From positions 248,001 through 312,000 of the forward strand of contig NZ_AEYE02000011.1 of NCBI RefSeq assembly GCF_000298315.2: a stretch of 64,000 bases of DNA, in the 5' to 3' direction. Source of the stretch: Rhizobium grahamii CCGE 502. Its GTDB lineage: Bacteria > Pseudomonadota > Alphaproteobacteria > Rhizobiales > Rhizobiaceae. A model generated the notes under the pieces. The model worked only from the letters and a program-made list of their open reading frames with translations. It ran no database searches and was not told the DNA's origin. Shown piece by piece: positions 47,685-57,297 of the stretch (its first letter is position 1; each line of letters starts with the position of its first letter). Both the position numbers and the translations under genes were made by a program.

Positions 47685-47958
47685 GCACATTCTCCTTGGT
47701 TGCACAAGGGGCTAGCTAGAGCATCGCGTGATTTTGTGAAGGTGTTGATCAGTCCTCGGAAGGGTTTGATTCGATTAAATTTTTTTTGGGAACCTTCTGA
47801 CCATTTGTGCATTTATAAGGCGAGATTGTGAGCCGCGCCAAGCGGACACGGCGATGCGAAAGAATGCCCGGATTTTTCCGCTTTCCCCGGGTGGCCAACG
47901 AAACGGCACTCGAGCTTTCGCCCGCCCGGTTCATGATCTCGTTTCCCCCAACTTTTAT
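47685..47958. other. Gene-free interval ending in an orphan terminator
   Basis: No protein gene is supported here. Open frames on both strands (about 61-75 codons) run through the terminator or lack ribosome-binding sites. The stretch has an A/T-rich block near 47767-47787 followed by C-rich, potentially unpaired segments, and it ends in a strong plus-strand terminator with no upstream gene on that strand, which raises the possibility of a small RNA (see findings). Confidence 0.35.
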
Positions 47959-47986
47959 AAAGCGCCCTCGGGCGCTTTTCTTTTTT
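47959..47986 (+). terminator. Strong plus-strand terminator without an associated gene
   Basis: A perfect hairpin AAAGCGCC/GGCGCTTT with loop CTCG is followed by TCTTTTTT. There is no plus-strand coding gene upstream within 5 kb (the last is fpr, which has its own terminator), so it must end a non-coding or very short transcript. Confidence 0.85.
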
Positions 47987-48130
47987 GGACCGGCTGCCCG
48001 GTCGGCCTTTCAGGCTAGGGCGCAAGAAATGTGCCTAATGCACAGGGAACGATGATTTTTTGGTTGACCACAATGGGGCACCTGCATATGTTCCGCGCAC
48101 TTCCAGCCGGGCGAACCGCCGGGCACCTGG

Positions 48131-48206
48131 GAGAGCGTAGCTCAGCCGGTAGAGCAACTGACTTTTAATCAGTAGGTCTCGGGTTCGAACCCCGACGCTC
48201 TCACCA
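48131..48206 (+). tRNA. tRNA-Lys (anticodon UUU)
   Basis: The 76-nt gene folds into a complete cloverleaf: acceptor arm GAGAGCG/CGCTCTC, D-arm GCTC/GAGC, anticodon arm ACTGA-CTTTTAA-TCAGT giving anticodon TTT, variable loop, T-arm TCGGG-TTCGAAC-CCCGA, and an encoded 3' CCA. Confidence 0.97.
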
Positions 48207-48279
48207 TGAAAATCAAAGACTTGGTGGAGAAACGTGCCGCGCTGGTGAGTTGAGTCATTTCGCTTGTCGACTCCAGCGC

Positions 48280-48471
48280 CTAATAGCTGCACGGACGATT
48301 GTCGCTCGGTCTAAATCCACCTGCGCAGGCTGGGTTTAGCGAGTAATCGCGTTGATAGGACGTCGAAGGTCCGATTGACGAGGTATAGTCGGGGTTGGTG
48401 GTGCAAGCCGAAACGATCGTGGAAAGACTGATCAGCGTTCCGGTCGCTACGAATGCGAGAAATCGGCTCAT
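48280..48471 (-). CDS. Small putative lipoprotein
   Basis: The 63-residue product has a signal peptide with a lipobox (MSRFLAFVATGTLISLSTIV then SAC, with Cys23 as the lipid-modified residue), so it should be a lipid-anchored envelope protein. The mature part is short and polar with many Ser, Tyr and Pro and two further cysteines (PACAGGFRPSDNRPCSY), which could form a disulfide. No function is known. An AGGGAGAA ribosome-binding site precedes the ATG. Confidence 0.75.
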   Translation of the reverse strand: MSRFLAFVATGTLISLSTIVSACTTNPDYTSSIGPSTSYQRDYSLNPACAGGFRPSDNRPCSY

Positions 48472-48634
48472 CTGAACTTCTCCCTAGGTGAGTGCTCACC
48501 CCGCGCAATCTCAGCGCCATTCGCTGAAAAAGCGGCTTCAGGTCCAGTAGTCTTCTCTGCGGGCAGAGACCAGTTTCCCGGTGGCCACCTGTCCGCAGAT
48601 CATTTCGTGTCCTCTGCCCCCAGTCTGACACGTA

Positions 48635-48841
48635 TCAATGTGACGTCGTCTTCCGGCTTGCCAACAGCAGAATGTAGTCGTCTGCCGCATCCGCTATTGC
48701 CATCGCTACCTCCGCGGGCGCCCATCCCTTTTGCTGCGCGTCGCGGATGATCTGATGGAGGGCGGGTTCAACATCAGCGCGGCAATCGAGCAGACGTTGA
48801 TCATGCGTAGTGTCATTGCGAACCGACTGAAGATTGATCAT
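48635..48841 (-). CDS. Small hypothetical protein, 68 residues
   Basis: This soluble, mostly helical protein (LLDCRADVEPALHQIIRDAQ, then VAMAIADAADDYILLLASRK) has no signal peptide and no recognised domain. GAGGGGT lies about 6 bases upstream of the ATG. Similar short proteins occur, as I recall, in other rhizobia, but I cannot name a family. Confidence 0.68.
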   Translation of the reverse strand: MINLQSVRNDTTHDQRLLDCRADVEPALHQIIRDAQQKGWAPAEVAMAIADAADDYILLLASRKTTSH

Positions 48842-49625
48842 AGCGGAACCCCTCTCATATGAAGGAAGTTACCATGACATAGATTGCAGGTTGAGCAAGC
48901 AAATGCTTAAGGAAAGAAGCGATTTCGTTGAGAATGCGCTTTTTTGATTACACAACCGGCGTCGGCAAAACGTTTCACGGCATAATCAGCCGTTAAATCC
49001 ATCACCAGAGTACCGCCAATTTCCGCCGGCCCTACGCTACAACGGGCCTAAAACCTCACTGCATGGAACAAAACCAATAGATATTGGTATTGTTTGTACC
49101 CCGCTGATATGGCGAAACGTATAAGAATTGGTATGCATCGCGGTACGGTGGATTGTGCGCAACTGGAGTTGGACAATGCATGTCGTGCAGAATGGCGATT
49201 TAGGACAATCTCGGCTTGGTCTTACCGGAACACTAAGCACTTCTCCAAACGCACTCGACATAGCGTCGAGTATTTTTAATGACACGTCCAGTAGTTGTGC
49301 TTTGTAATGGGGCCAGGTGGACCGTGCTTGGTCGAGTACTGCCGGTGGGGGCGAAATGTAAAATAGACTTCCTCTAGACCACCTGAGCCCTTTGCGCCGC
49401 ACCTATTTTCGGGAGAATAGATTTGCGTTGCGCAACGAAGCGGATGGCTTATCTTTTTTGTTGTGGGGGAATTGAGTCTCGGTGGCGTGCATTGACGTTT
49501 TACTCTGCCAATTGCGTTGCGAAACAGTCTCGTGTTGCTAATCACATATTTCTGCCTCTCCTATAGAGGACGCCTCAATTTCCACCTTGGGCGCTGACTT
49601 CGTTGTTTCTCTGAAAGGAAATCAT
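48842..49625. other. 784-bp AT-rich gene-poor interval
   Basis: This is the longest stretch without a supportable gene. Base composition drops below that of the surroundings, and the open frames present (up to about 120 codons on the minus strand at 49037-49402) have atypical codon use, no ribosome-binding sites and no family resemblance. The right end (49560-49625) should hold the promoter of the GlsB-type gene. It may be a decayed insertion. Confidence 0.5.
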
Positions 49626-49877
49626 ATGGAAGACGCAGGTGTGGGTTGGGTAGCGGCCATCATCATCGGTGGCATTGCCGGATGGCTCGCGGAAAAATTC
49701 ATGAACAGCAACATGGGGCTGTTGATGAACATCATTTTGGGCATTGTCGGCGCAATCGTCGCAAATGCCATCCTCGCAGGACTGGGCATCACGCTCGCCG
49801 GCTGGCTAGGCTATCTGATTGCGGGATTTGTCGGCGCCTGCCTGCTGATTGCCGTGGGGCGGGTTATTCGTCGTTAG
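49626..49877 (+). CDS. GlsB/YeaQ/YmgE family (transglycosylase-associated) stress membrane protein
   Basis: The 83-residue protein has three closely packed hydrophobic helices and the family's repeated glycine motifs (IIIGGIAGWLAEKFM, IILGIVGAIVANAILAGLGI, GWLGYLIAGFVGACLLIAVG). These small inner-membrane proteins are typically induced by general stress. The start is at MEDAGVGWVA, preceded by GAAAGGAA. The family name is not evidence of transglycosylase activity. Confidence 0.92.
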   Translation: MEDAGVGWVAAIIIGGIAGWLAEKFMNSNMGLLMNIILGIVGAIVANAILAGLGITLAGWLGYLIAGFVGACLLIAVGRVIRR

Positions 49878-49887
49878 ATACCCATGC

Positions 49888-49919
49888 AAAATTAAAAGCC
49901 GGGCGTCCGCACGCCCGGC
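49888..49919 (-). terminator. Terminator of the DUF883-like gene, possibly bidirectional
   Basis: The stem GCCGGGCG/CGCCCGGC lies between the convergent GlsB-type and DUF883-like genes. On the minus strand it is followed by TTTTAATTTTG, so it ends the DUF883-like gene. On the plus strand the tract after it is not U-rich. Confidence 0.75.
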
Positions 49920-49947
49920 CCTCGCCTTGTCAACTGCCAATCGACCT

Positions 49948-50229
49948 TTATCGACGGCTCATCAATCCGAAAAGATAGGCGACGCCGGCTGTCACTGCGA
50001 GCGCGAAGATAGGCTCCTCCCTTACCTTGTCGCGCAGCCGTTCCGTCATGACCGAGGCTTCGTCGGCTACGGCGGTCTTGGCGCCCTGGCCGAGTGCAAC
50101 AACGCTCTCGGATAGACGTGCAAGGTCTTCGCGCAATGCTGTGACCTGTGCGGAAAGATCGTCTGCCGCGATTTCCGCCTTCACGCGCGCGGTTGCGGAC
50201 TGGGCGGAGGCGGTTTTCATATCGGCCAT
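49948..50229 (-). CDS. DUF883/ElaB-YqjD-like membrane-anchored protein
   Basis: The 93-residue protein has a long amphipathic, probably coiled-coil N-terminal part (ADDLSAQVTALREDLARLSE) and a single C-terminal transmembrane helix (PIFALAVTAGVAYLFGLMSR) preceded by RDKVREE. This is the layout of YqjD/ElaB proteins, stationary-phase inner-membrane proteins that bind ribosomes in E. coli. Transfer of that role here is inference. A GAGGAG ribosome-binding site precedes the start. Confidence 0.85.
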   Translation of the reverse strand: MADMKTASAQSATARVKAEIAADDLSAQVTALREDLARLSESVVALGQGAKTAVADEASVMTERLRDKVREEPIFALAVTAGVAYLFGLMSRR

Positions 50230-50446
50230 GGTCTGCTCCTCTTTTTCCGGATGCTCTTCAACGAATTAGCCCTCAGAAAGGTTCCGATATCGGGCGTCTT
50301 TTGCCGCGCCAAGCGCTTCGACGTGGTTGCAGATATAGCGCAGATGTTTTCGTGCGATAACCCTTCATTTCCTGCTGGCTTTGTTCTAAGGAACGTCCAA
50401 TGCTTTGCCCGCGAACGGGCGAATATAATGCGAGGTTTGCGTTTCG

Positions 50447-52339
50447 ATGTTCGATCTTCTGAGAAGAGCTGCTCATACCTGGGTTGCCAAGCTCCTCATG
50501 CTGCTGCTGGTTGCCTCTTTTGGTATCTGGGGCGTGTCGCGCTCGTTGATAACGGGCGGCAGCAGCACGACGGTTGTCAGCGTCGGAGACCAGCACGTCG
50601 ACGTCAACGAATTTCGCTTGGCCTACCAGCGACAGGTCGCAAATCTCAGCCAGCAGTTCGGCATGCGCCTGACGCCCGACCAGGCCCGCGCTTTTGGCGT
50701 TGAACAGCAGGTGCTGGCGCAGCTCGTCGCCGGCGCATCACTCGACCAGTTGGCGGACGAGATGAACCTTGGCCTGTCCCAGGATCGGCTTGCACAGTTG
50801 ATCGGCGATGACCCAGCCTTTAAGGCGGTCAACGGCCAGTTCGACCGCACCCTCTTTACATCGCGGCTGCGCAATGCCGGCATCCGCGAGGATGATTATA
50901 TCAAGGAACGCAGCAAGGTTGCCGTCCGCAGCCAGATCGTGGACGCTGTCTCGAACGGCTTCACAGCGCCGAAGACGCTGGTCGACGCCCTCAAGCTTCA
51001 TGGACAGGAAAGCCGCGGTATCGATTACCTGTTGCTGACCAATGCCAACATCGAGCCGATCAAGGCGCCTGCCGAGGATGTGCTTGCCAAGTGGTTCGAG
51101 GGCACCAAGACACGCTACCGTGCTCCGGAATACCGCAAGGTGGCTTTCCTCAAGCTTCAGCCGGAGGACATAGCCGACGCCGCCTCCGTTACCGATGACC
51201 AGATCCGCGAGGATTTCGAAAAGCGCAAGGATAGTTTCCGCACGCCTGAAACCCGCACGATCGAGCAATTGACGTTCCAGAACAGGGATCTCGCCAACGC
51301 CGCCGAAGCCGCGCTGAAGACCGGCACGACATTCGATCAGCTGGTAACCGATCAGGGCAAGACCGCTACCGACGTGTTCCTAGGCGAATTCTCCAAGGAC
51401 AAGGTTCCGGATCAGGCCATTGCAGAGGCTGCCTTCGCAGTCTCGAAAGACGGCGGCACGACGCCGGTCGTCGATGGCACGTTCGGTCCGGTCGTCCTCC
51501 GCGTGAGCAACATCAAGCCCGAAAGCGTCAAGAGCCTTGATGAGGTCAAGGACGAGATCCGCAAGCAGCTCGCCGTCTCCAACGCATCGCAGGAACTCAT
51601 CAACGTACACGATCAGATCGAGGACCTGCGCGGCTCCGGCTCGACCCTGGAGCAGATTGCAGAACAGCTCAAGTTGAAGGCCGTTGTCGTCGACGCCGTC
51701 GACGCTACGGGTCTCGGCAAGGACGGCAATGAGGTCAAGGACATTCCGGCCAAGCAGCAGGTTCTCGGCGCGGCCTTTAAGACCGACGCCGGTGCCGATG
51801 CTCCTTCCCTTTCGATTGGTACTGACGGCTATCTTTGGTTCGAAGTCCGCGATGTCATGCCGGAACGCGACCGCCCACTGAGCGAAGTGCATGATAAAGC
51901 GGTCGCCGATTGGACTGCGGAACAGCAGAAGCTTGAACTAGCCAAAAAGGCCGAAGACCTAAAGCAGCAGGCCAAGAAGGGAACATCGCTGGCGGACATT
52001 GCGGCGCCGCTTGGCATTACCGTCGAAAGCAAGAGCGGCATTACTCGCGGGACCGACGATCCCGTCCTCGGTCGCGCCGGCGCCAACGCTGCCTTCTCCG
52101 GGCCGATGGATACGGTCGCCATTGCCGTCGGCGGCGATCCGACGACGCAGATCCTTCTCAAGGTCACGGAAGTGAACACGGAACCCACGGGTGACGTGCT
52201 CAACAATCAGGACCAGCAGATCACGGCAATGGCAAATGCTGCCGGCGACGACATTCTCGATCAGATGGTCAACCTGCTGCAGACGCAGTATGGCGCATCG
52301 ATCAATCAGCCTCTCGCCGATCAGGCGGCAGTCCGCTAA
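50447..52339 (+). CDS. PpiD/SurA-type periplasmic folding factor (peptidyl-prolyl isomerase)
   Basis: The 630-residue protein has a cytoplasmic N-terminus, one transmembrane anchor (about 15-34, [20 protein letters not shown]) and a large periplasmic region: a SurA_N chaperone domain (about 35-190), a parvulin-like segment (about 235-370, with [20 protein letters not shown]) and a C-terminal PpiD-like domain. It assists folding of secreted and outer-membrane proteins. It is followed after 16 bp by trpD on the same strand, an arrangement I recall from other rhizobia. Confidence 0.93.
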   Translation: MFDLLRRAAHTWVAKLLMLLLVASFGIWGVSRSLITGGSSTTVVSVGDQHVDVNEFRLAYQRQVANLSQQFGMRLTPDQARAFGVEQQVLAQLVAGASLDQLADEMNLGLSQDRLAQLIGDDPAFKAVNGQFDRTLFTSRLRNAGIREDDYIKERSKVAVRSQIVDAVSNGFTAPKTLVDALKLHGQESRGIDYLLLTNANIEPIKAPAEDVLAKWFEGTKTRYRAPEYRKVAFLKLQPEDIADAASVTDDQIREDFEKRKDSFRTPETRTIEQLTFQNRDLANAAEAALKTGTTFDQLVTDQGKTATDVFLGEFSKDKVPDQAIAEAAFAVSKDGGTTPVVDGTFGPVVLRVSNIKPESVKSLDEVKDEIRKQLAVSNASQELINVHDQIEDLRGSGSTLEQIAEQLKLKAVVVDAVDATGLGKDGNEVKDIPAKQQVLGAAFKTDAGADAPSLSIGTDGYLWFEVRDVMPERDRPLSEVHDKAVADWTAEQQKLELAKKAEDLKQQAKKGTSLADIAAPLGITVESKSGITRGTDDPVLGRAGANAAFSGPMDTVAIAVGGDPTTQILLKVTEVNTEPTGDVLNNQDQQITAMANAAGDDILDQMVNLLQTQYGASINQPLADQAAVR

Positions 52340-52355
52340 GGGGGAATACACGCGC

Positions 52356-53372
52356 ATGACCGATCTGAAGCCGCTTCTGGCGAAGGCTGCGAGCCGTGAG
52401 CCGCTGACACGCGACGAGGCCCGCGAGGCCTTCGACATTCTGATGTCCGGTCAGGCGACCCCTTCGCAGATCGGCGGCTTCCTGATGGCATTGCGCGTTC
52501 GAGGCGAAACGGTCGACGAGATTGTCGGCGCCGTGACGACGATGCGCTCCAAGATGCTCACCGTCGAGGCGCCGGCCGATGCGATCGACATCGTGGGAAC
52601 CGGCGGCGATGCAAGCGGGACCTATAATATCTCGACGCTCGCTGCTCTTATCGTGGCTGGTGCTGGTGTACCTGTTGCAAAGCATGGCAACAGGGCACTG
52701 AGCTCGAAATCAGGTGCGGCCGACAGCCTTGCCGCGCTCGGGGTCAAGCTAGATGTGACCCCCGAAGTGATCTCGCGGTGCATTCGCGAGGCTGGTGTCG
52801 GCTTCATGTTCGCCCAGCAGCACCATTCGGCGATGCGCCACGTCGGCCCGACGCGCGTCGAACTCGGCACGCGGACGATCTTCAATTTGCTGGGGCCCCT
52901 CTCCAATCCGGCTGGCGTCCGCCGTCAGTTGCTTGGTGTCTACGCGCCGCAGTGGGTTGTTCCTATTGCCGAGGTCATGCGTGATCTTGGTTCCGAAAGC
53001 GTATGGGTCGTCCACGGCAGCGGCCTTGACGAGATAACGACAACGGGAAAAACGAACGTCGCCGCCCTCGAACACGGCAAGATTCGGACGTTCGAGCTGT
53101 CGCCTGCGGATTTCGGTGTCGAGCCTTGCCGTCTGGAGGCTATCAAGGGCGGTGATGGCGTGGTCAACGCCGCGGCGTTGCGCGATGTTTTGAGTGGTGC
53201 AAAGAATGCCTACCGTGACATCGCGCTCGCCAATGCGGCCGCCTCGCTGGTGATATCCGGCAAGGCTGAGCTACTCGAAGACGGCATGCGGCTTGCGACG
53301 CAGTCTCTGGACAGCGGAGCGACGGCTGCGGCCCTGGACAAACTCGTCGCCGTGTCGAACGACATCGACTAG
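52356..53372 (+). CDS. trpD: Anthranilate phosphoribosyltransferase
   Basis: TrpD transfers phosphoribosyl from PRPP to anthranilate in tryptophan synthesis. With the start at [10 protein letters not shown] the protein has 338 residues. The PRPP-binding glycine-rich loop [20 protein letters not shown], the substrate loop [17 protein letters not shown] and the anthranilate-site [12 protein letters not shown] are intact. A longer upstream frame overlaps the ppiD-like gene and is rejected. trpC follows after 9 bp. Confidence 0.98.
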   Translation: MTDLKPLLAKAASREPLTRDEAREAFDILMSGQATPSQIGGFLMALRVRGETVDEIVGAVTTMRSKMLTVEAPADAIDIVGTGGDASGTYNISTLAALIVAGAGVPVAKHGNRALSSKSGAADSLAALGVKLDVTPEVISRCIREAGVGFMFAQQHHSAMRHVGPTRVELGTRTIFNLLGPLSNPAGVRRQLLGVYAPQWVVPIAEVMRDLGSESVWVVHGSGLDEITTTGKTNVAALEHGKIRTFELSPADFGVEPCRLEAIKGGDGVVNAAALRDVLSGAKNAYRDIALANAAASLVISGKAELLEDGMRLATQSLDSGATAAALDKLVAVSNDID

Positions 53373-53381
53373 GATAGAGCC

Positions 53382-54194
53382 ATGACCGACATCCTGAAGA
53401 AGATCGAACTTTACAAGCGGGAAGAGATCGCCGCCGCAAAGGCAAAAGTGTCGCTGGCCGATCTAAAAGCGATGCAGGCGGACCAATCGGCGCCTCGCGG
53501 CTTTCACCGTGCGCTGATTGCAAAGCGCGAAGCCGGCCAATACGGCCTGATCGCGGAGATCAAGAAAGCCAGTCCCTCCAAAGGGTTGATAAGGCCCGAT
53601 TTCGATCCGCCGTCGCTGGCCAGGGCCTATGAACTCGGAGGCGCGGCTTGCCTTTCGGTATTGACCGACACGCCGAGTTTCCAAGGCGCCCCGGAGTTTC
53701 TAATGGCGGCGCGTGCCGCGTGTTCGCTGCCGGCGCTGCGCAAGGACTTCATGTTCGAAACCTATCAGGTACAGGAAGCGCGCGCATGGGGTGCCGATTG
53801 CATTCTGCTAATCATGGCGTCGCTCTCGGACGACGACGCAAAGCGCCTTGAGGATGAGGCCTTCGGGCTCGGCATGGATGTGCTGGTGGAAGTCCACGAT
53901 GCCGAAGAGATGGAGCGTGCGCTGAAACTCTCCTCCCCGCTCGTTGGCATCAACAACCGCAATCTCCGGACATTCGAAGTCAGCCTCGAGGTGAGCGAAA
54001 AGCTCGCACCGATGGTTCCCAAGGATCGTCTGCTCGTCGGTGAAAGCGGCATCTTCACGAATGCCGATTGCAAGCGTCTTGAGTTGGTTGGCATCAATAC
54101 CTTCCTGGTCGGCGAGAGCCTGATGCGCAAGGACGACGTTGCAGCGGCCACCCGCGCACTACTCTTCGCCGAAGCCGCTCAGGCGGCCGAGTGA
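53382..54194 (+). CDS. trpC: Indole-3-glycerol-phosphate synthase
   Basis: TrpC closes the indole ring of the TrpD/TrpF product. The 270-residue TIM barrel shows the catalytic lysines and glutamates in [57 protein letters not shown] and [12 protein letters not shown]. There is no TrpF fusion. It is one base away from moaC (stop TGA, then A, then ATG), linking tryptophan and molybdopterin genes in one transcript. Confidence 0.98.
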   Translation: MTDILKKIELYKREEIAAAKAKVSLADLKAMQADQSAPRGFHRALIAKREAGQYGLIAEIKKASPSKGLIRPDFDPPSLARAYELGGAACLSVLTDTPSFQGAPEFLMAARAACSLPALRKDFMFETYQVQEARAWGADCILLIMASLSDDDAKRLEDEAFGLGMDVLVEVHDAEEMERALKLSSPLVGINNRNLRTFEVSLEVSEKLAPMVPKDRLLVGESGIFTNADCKRLELVGINTFLVGESLMRKDDVAAATRALLFAEAAQAAE

Positions 54195-54195
54195 A

Positions 54196-54696
54196 ATGAG
54201 CGGCGGCCCGTCCGGTCTCACCCACATTGATGCCTCCGGAGAGGCACACATGGTCGATGTCGGCGACAAGGTCGAGACCACAAGGGTTGCCACCGCCGAG
54301 GGCCACGTGAAGATGGCGGCCGCAACGCTTGATCTCATTCGGGCGGGCAATGCGAAGAAGGGCGACGTGATCGGGACGGCGCGCCTTGCTGGCATCATGG
54401 CCGCCAAGCAGACGAGCAATCTCATCCCCCTCTGCCATCCGCTGATGCTCACGAAGGTTTCGGTTGATATTACGGAGGACGCCGATCTTCCCGGCTTGCG
54501 CGTGACTGCGACGGTGAAGCTGACCGGCAAGACGGGTGTCGAAATGGAGGCACTGACAGCCGTTTCCGTGGCCTGCCTGACGATATACGACATGGCCAAG
54601 GCCGCCGATAAGGCCATGGTAATCGGGAGCATACGGCTGGTCGAAAAATCGGGTGGCAAGTCTGGAGACTTTCGCCATCCGGAGTATGGCAAATGA
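54196..54696 (+). CDS. moaC: Cyclic pyranopterin monophosphate synthase
   Basis: MoaC works with MoaA to convert GTP to cyclic pyranopterin monophosphate, the first step of molybdenum cofactor synthesis. With the start at [10 protein letters not shown] the 166-residue protein has the diagnostic [36 protein letters not shown] and the terminal [12 protein letters not shown]. The moeA ATG overlaps its stop (ATGA). Confidence 0.98.
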   Translation: MSGGPSGLTHIDASGEAHMVDVGDKVETTRVATAEGHVKMAAATLDLIRAGNAKKGDVIGTARLAGIMAAKQTSNLIPLCHPLMLTKVSVDITEDADLPGLRVTATVKLTGKTGVEMEALTAVSVACLTIYDMAKAADKAMVIGSIRLVEKSGGKSGDFRHPEYGK

Positions 54697-55916
54697 GCAT
54701 GTTGCCCGTTGCTGAGGCTCAGGATCGTTTGCTGTCACGGGCAAAACCAATCCAGGTGAGCGAAACTGTTTCCTTGCCGGAGACCGACGGTCGTGTGCTG
54801 GCATCTGATGTGGCGGCGAGGCTGACCCAGCCGCCTTTCGATGCGTCGGCGATGGATGGATATGCCTTGCGCGGTGATGACGCTCCGGAACCGGGCGCCG
54901 AACTGAGGCTCATCGGGACATCCTCTGCCGGCCACGGGTTCGAGGGTGTTGTCAGCAAAGGCGAGACTGTTCGGATCTTTACTGGCGCACCGGTTCCGTC
55001 TGGCGCCGATAGCGTGTTGCTGCAGGAGGATGCGGACCAAATCGAGGGCGGCGTACGCACGACCTTTCCTGTTCGTCCTGGCCAGCACGTCCGGCCTCGC
55101 GGCCAGGATTTCCTTGAAGGCGAAACAGTGCTCAAGGCAGGGACTGCGCTGGACTTTTCTCGCCTGACGGTGGCGGCTGGAATGAATCACGCGACCCTCG
55201 AGGTTTTCCGCAAGCCCGTGGTGGCGCTGCTCGCAACCGGTGACGAGTTGTTGCCGCCAGGAAGCTCGCCGGCTCCCGCGCAGATCATTGCGTCCAGCAC
55301 CTTCGGCATTGCTGCCCTGGTTCGCAAGGCTGGCGCCGAGGTCCTGGATCTCGGGATCGTTCCCGACGACAAAGCCGCGATTTCCGCTGCTGTCGAGCGC
55401 GCCCGGCGTGCCGACGTCGATGTCATCGTGACGCTCGGTGGGGCATCGGTGGGCGACCATGATTTGGTGCAGGCTACGCTCGTCGCATTGGGCATGAAGC
55501 TCGATTTCTGGCGGATCGCCATGCGTCCGGGCAAGCCGTTGATGGTGGGCAGCCTCGACGAAACGCATGTCATTGGCCTACCCGGCAATCCGGTTTCGAG
55601 CTTGGTCTGCGGACTGCTGTTTTTGGAACCGCTGGTTCGCAAGCTGGCGTCACTGCCGCCAGTCAGACGTGAGGCAATGGCGGAAGCGGCTGTAGCGCTT
55701 CGTGCCAATGACCAGCGACAGGACTACGTGAGAGCGAGGCTGTCGCGATCACCGTCGGACGGTTGGTCGGCAGTGCCGTTCGGCAAACAGGACTCGTCGA
55801 TGATGAAGATATTCGCCGAAGCTGACTGCTTGATCGTTCGACCGCCACATGCACCGGAGTTGCAGGCGGGAGACCCCTGCTCGGTGATGCTGCTGCGGCC
55901 GGATCTCCTCGGCTGA
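54693..55916 (+). CDS. moeA: Molybdopterin molybdenumtransferase
   Basis: MoeA inserts molybdate into adenylylated molybdopterin. The 407-residue protein shows the N-terminal domains with [15 protein letters not shown] and [19 protein letters not shown], the MoCF_biosynth domain with [11 protein letters not shown] and [14 protein letters not shown], and the substrate loop [10 protein letters not shown] then [11 protein letters not shown]. It is coupled to moaC by a 4-bp overlap. From memory, lexA follows moeA in many rhizobia, but here an ACT-domain gene does. Confidence 0.97.
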   Translation: MSMLPVAEAQDRLLSRAKPIQVSETVSLPETDGRVLASDVAARLTQPPFDASAMDGYALRGDDAPEPGAELRLIGTSSAGHGFEGVVSKGETVRIFTGAPVPSGADSVLLQEDADQIEGGVRTTFPVRPGQHVRPRGQDFLEGETVLKAGTALDFSRLTVAAGMNHATLEVFRKPVVALLATGDELLPPGSSPAPAQIIASSTFGIAALVRKAGAEVLDLGIVPDDKAAISAAVERARRADVDVIVTLGGASVGDHDLVQATLVALGMKLDFWRIAMRPGKPLMVGSLDETHVIGLPGNPVSSLVCGLLFLEPLVRKLASLPPVRREAMAEAAVALRANDQRQDYVRARLSRSPSDGWSAVPFGKQDSSMMKIFAEADCLIVRPPHAPELQAGDPCSVMLLRPDLLG

Positions 55917-55967
55917 AGTTTTTTCATCCGCAGAAAGTGTCACAGACGAACCCTGGGCCGGCTTGAG

Positions 55968-56384
55968 ATGACGAAGCAGATCATACGAGAAACCGCCGCG
56001 ATGCTGTCCGGAATGACGCCGGTGCTTACGGAGGACGAGTTCGTCTTTTGTACAACCGCGGACGAGGACATCATTCGGCGCGCGGCAATCGATGCGCTGG
56101 CGTCGTTTCGCGAGCACGAGGGAGTTTCCTTCATCCTTTCGAAAAGCAGGGCCTCAGAATTGGGCTTCAACTGCGATACGCCGATGCGGCGGATCGTTCT
56201 CGAAGTTTTTTCATCGCTGGAAGGTGTCGGACTGACAGCTGCTGTTGCCACTACCCTCGCAGCACACTCAATCCCCTGCAACATGGTCGCAGCCTACCAT
56301 CACGATCATGTCTTCGTTCCGACCGCCGTTGCGGAGGTGGCGCTGGAGATTTTGCAAAGGCTACAGGAAGAATCCTCCCGCTGA
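55968..56384 (+). CDS. ACT-domain protein (DUF2241-type)
   Basis: The 138-residue protein has an N-terminal DUF2241/ACT region (TPVLTEDEFVFCTTADEDI) and a C-terminal ACT-like half (FNCDTPMRRIVLEVFSSLEG then HSIPCNMVAAYHHDHVFVP). ACT domains usually bind amino acids or other small ligands; these stand-alone proteins have no assigned role. It lies 51 bp after moeA on the same strand and ends 16 bp before the convergent methyltransferase gene. Confidence 0.88.
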   Translation: MTKQIIRETAAMLSGMTPVLTEDEFVFCTTADEDIIRRAAIDALASFREHEGVSFILSKSRASELGFNCDTPMRRIVLEVFSSLEGVGLTAAVATTLAAHSIPCNMVAAYHHDHVFVPTAVAEVALEILQRLQEESSR

Positions 56385-56400
56385 GAGGGCGCGTTTGGGG

Positions 56401-57093
56401 TCATGCTTCCAGGGCGAACACCCCACCAATGGTTGCATCACCTCCTGAGCCAACGCCGAAATCGGGGACGGCATACTCGGCGACGAGACGCAGAGCTGTC
56501 AACGGCAGTGCCGACCTGCGCGGATCGCCTATGAGGACAACGACGCCGGCCTGGCGACCCGAGGTCAGGAACGGCAGAACTCTGCTGGCAAGTTCGGCAT
56601 TGTAGAAAACGTCACCGGCAAGAATGACATCCACATCGGGTGCTGGGGCGCCGGAAAGAATATCTGCGTTCAACGCTTCGATCGCCACATCATTCGCCTC
56701 TGCATTGAGGCTGAGCGCCACGATCGCATTGGCGTCGATCTCTGCTGCGATTACGGCGGATGCTCCGCATTTTCGAGCCGCGATCCCGACAATCCCGGAG
56801 CCGGCACCAAGATCCAGGACGCGGCGGCCACGAACGATATTGGGATGATTTAGAACGTGCTTGGCAAGCAGGATCCCGCCCGCCCAATTGTAAGCCCAGT
56901 ACGGCGGCGAATCGTCACGGCCACTAGCTCCAAGACGACCCAGCCCACTGCCCGGATGGGCCGCATATAGGCGTATCTCAGGCAAACCCGGCACCGGCTC
57001 GAGTCGGAGGTTTTCGATGATGAAGGCGCGGACATCCGCTGGAGAAAGGGCGCTGGCCACAGGGCCATTTTTACGGCGGTGCTGGCCACGCAA
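56401..57093 (-). CDS. Class I SAM methyltransferase, ETFB-lysine-methyltransferase-like
   Basis: The 230-residue protein has the seven-strand methyltransferase motifs: YWAYNWAGGILLAKHVL upstream, SAM motif I VLDLGAGSGIVGIAA, acidic motif II AAEIDANA and VILAGDVFYNAELAS (GDxFY). This combination matches family-16 enzymes of the METTL20/ETFB group, whose Agrobacterium member has been reported to methylate the electron-transfer flavoprotein beta subunit. PrmA-like activity on ribosomal protein L11 is an alternative. The N-terminal dozen basic residues may be an over-extension. Confidence 0.82.
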   Translation of the reverse strand: MRGQHRRKNGPVASALSPADVRAFIIENLRLEPVPGLPEIRLYAAHPGSGLGRLGASGRDDSPPYWAYNWAGGILLAKHVLNHPNIVRGRRVLDLGAGSGIVGIAARKCGASAVIAAEIDANAIVALSLNAEANDVAIEALNADILSGAPAPDVDVILAGDVFYNAELASRVLPFLTSGRQAGVVVLIGDPRRSALPLTALRLVAEYAVPDFGVGSGGDATIGGVFALEA

Positions 57094-57297
57094 ATGCTTT
57101 ATATCCTCAAGCGATCAGTAGTTCTTCATCGCCAGGTGCGGCATCGCGCGATCCGATGAAGACCGCGCGCCGGAGCTTGAAGGTCTCATTAAAAAGAGTG
57201 CTGAAAACAGGAGCTGTCAAAAACGATCGTGTCTGCCATTGTCCACTCCGAGAACTTTTATCGGCGCCGCAAAGGCTGCAGCGCCGACCGGATGGCT

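Noticed and set aside
47828-48055. A 75-codon plus-strand ORF
   Set aside because: It reads straight through a perfect intrinsic terminator at 47959-47986 and has no ribosome-binding site.
48131-48206. tRNA-Lys as an active integration site
   Set aside because: I found no second copy of the tRNA 3' end and no integrase gene in the window, so a recent genomic island is not supported.
49037-49402. A 121-codon minus-strand ORF in the gene-free interval
   Set aside because: Atypical composition, no ribosome-binding site, no family resemblance, and competing frames on the other strand of similar quality.
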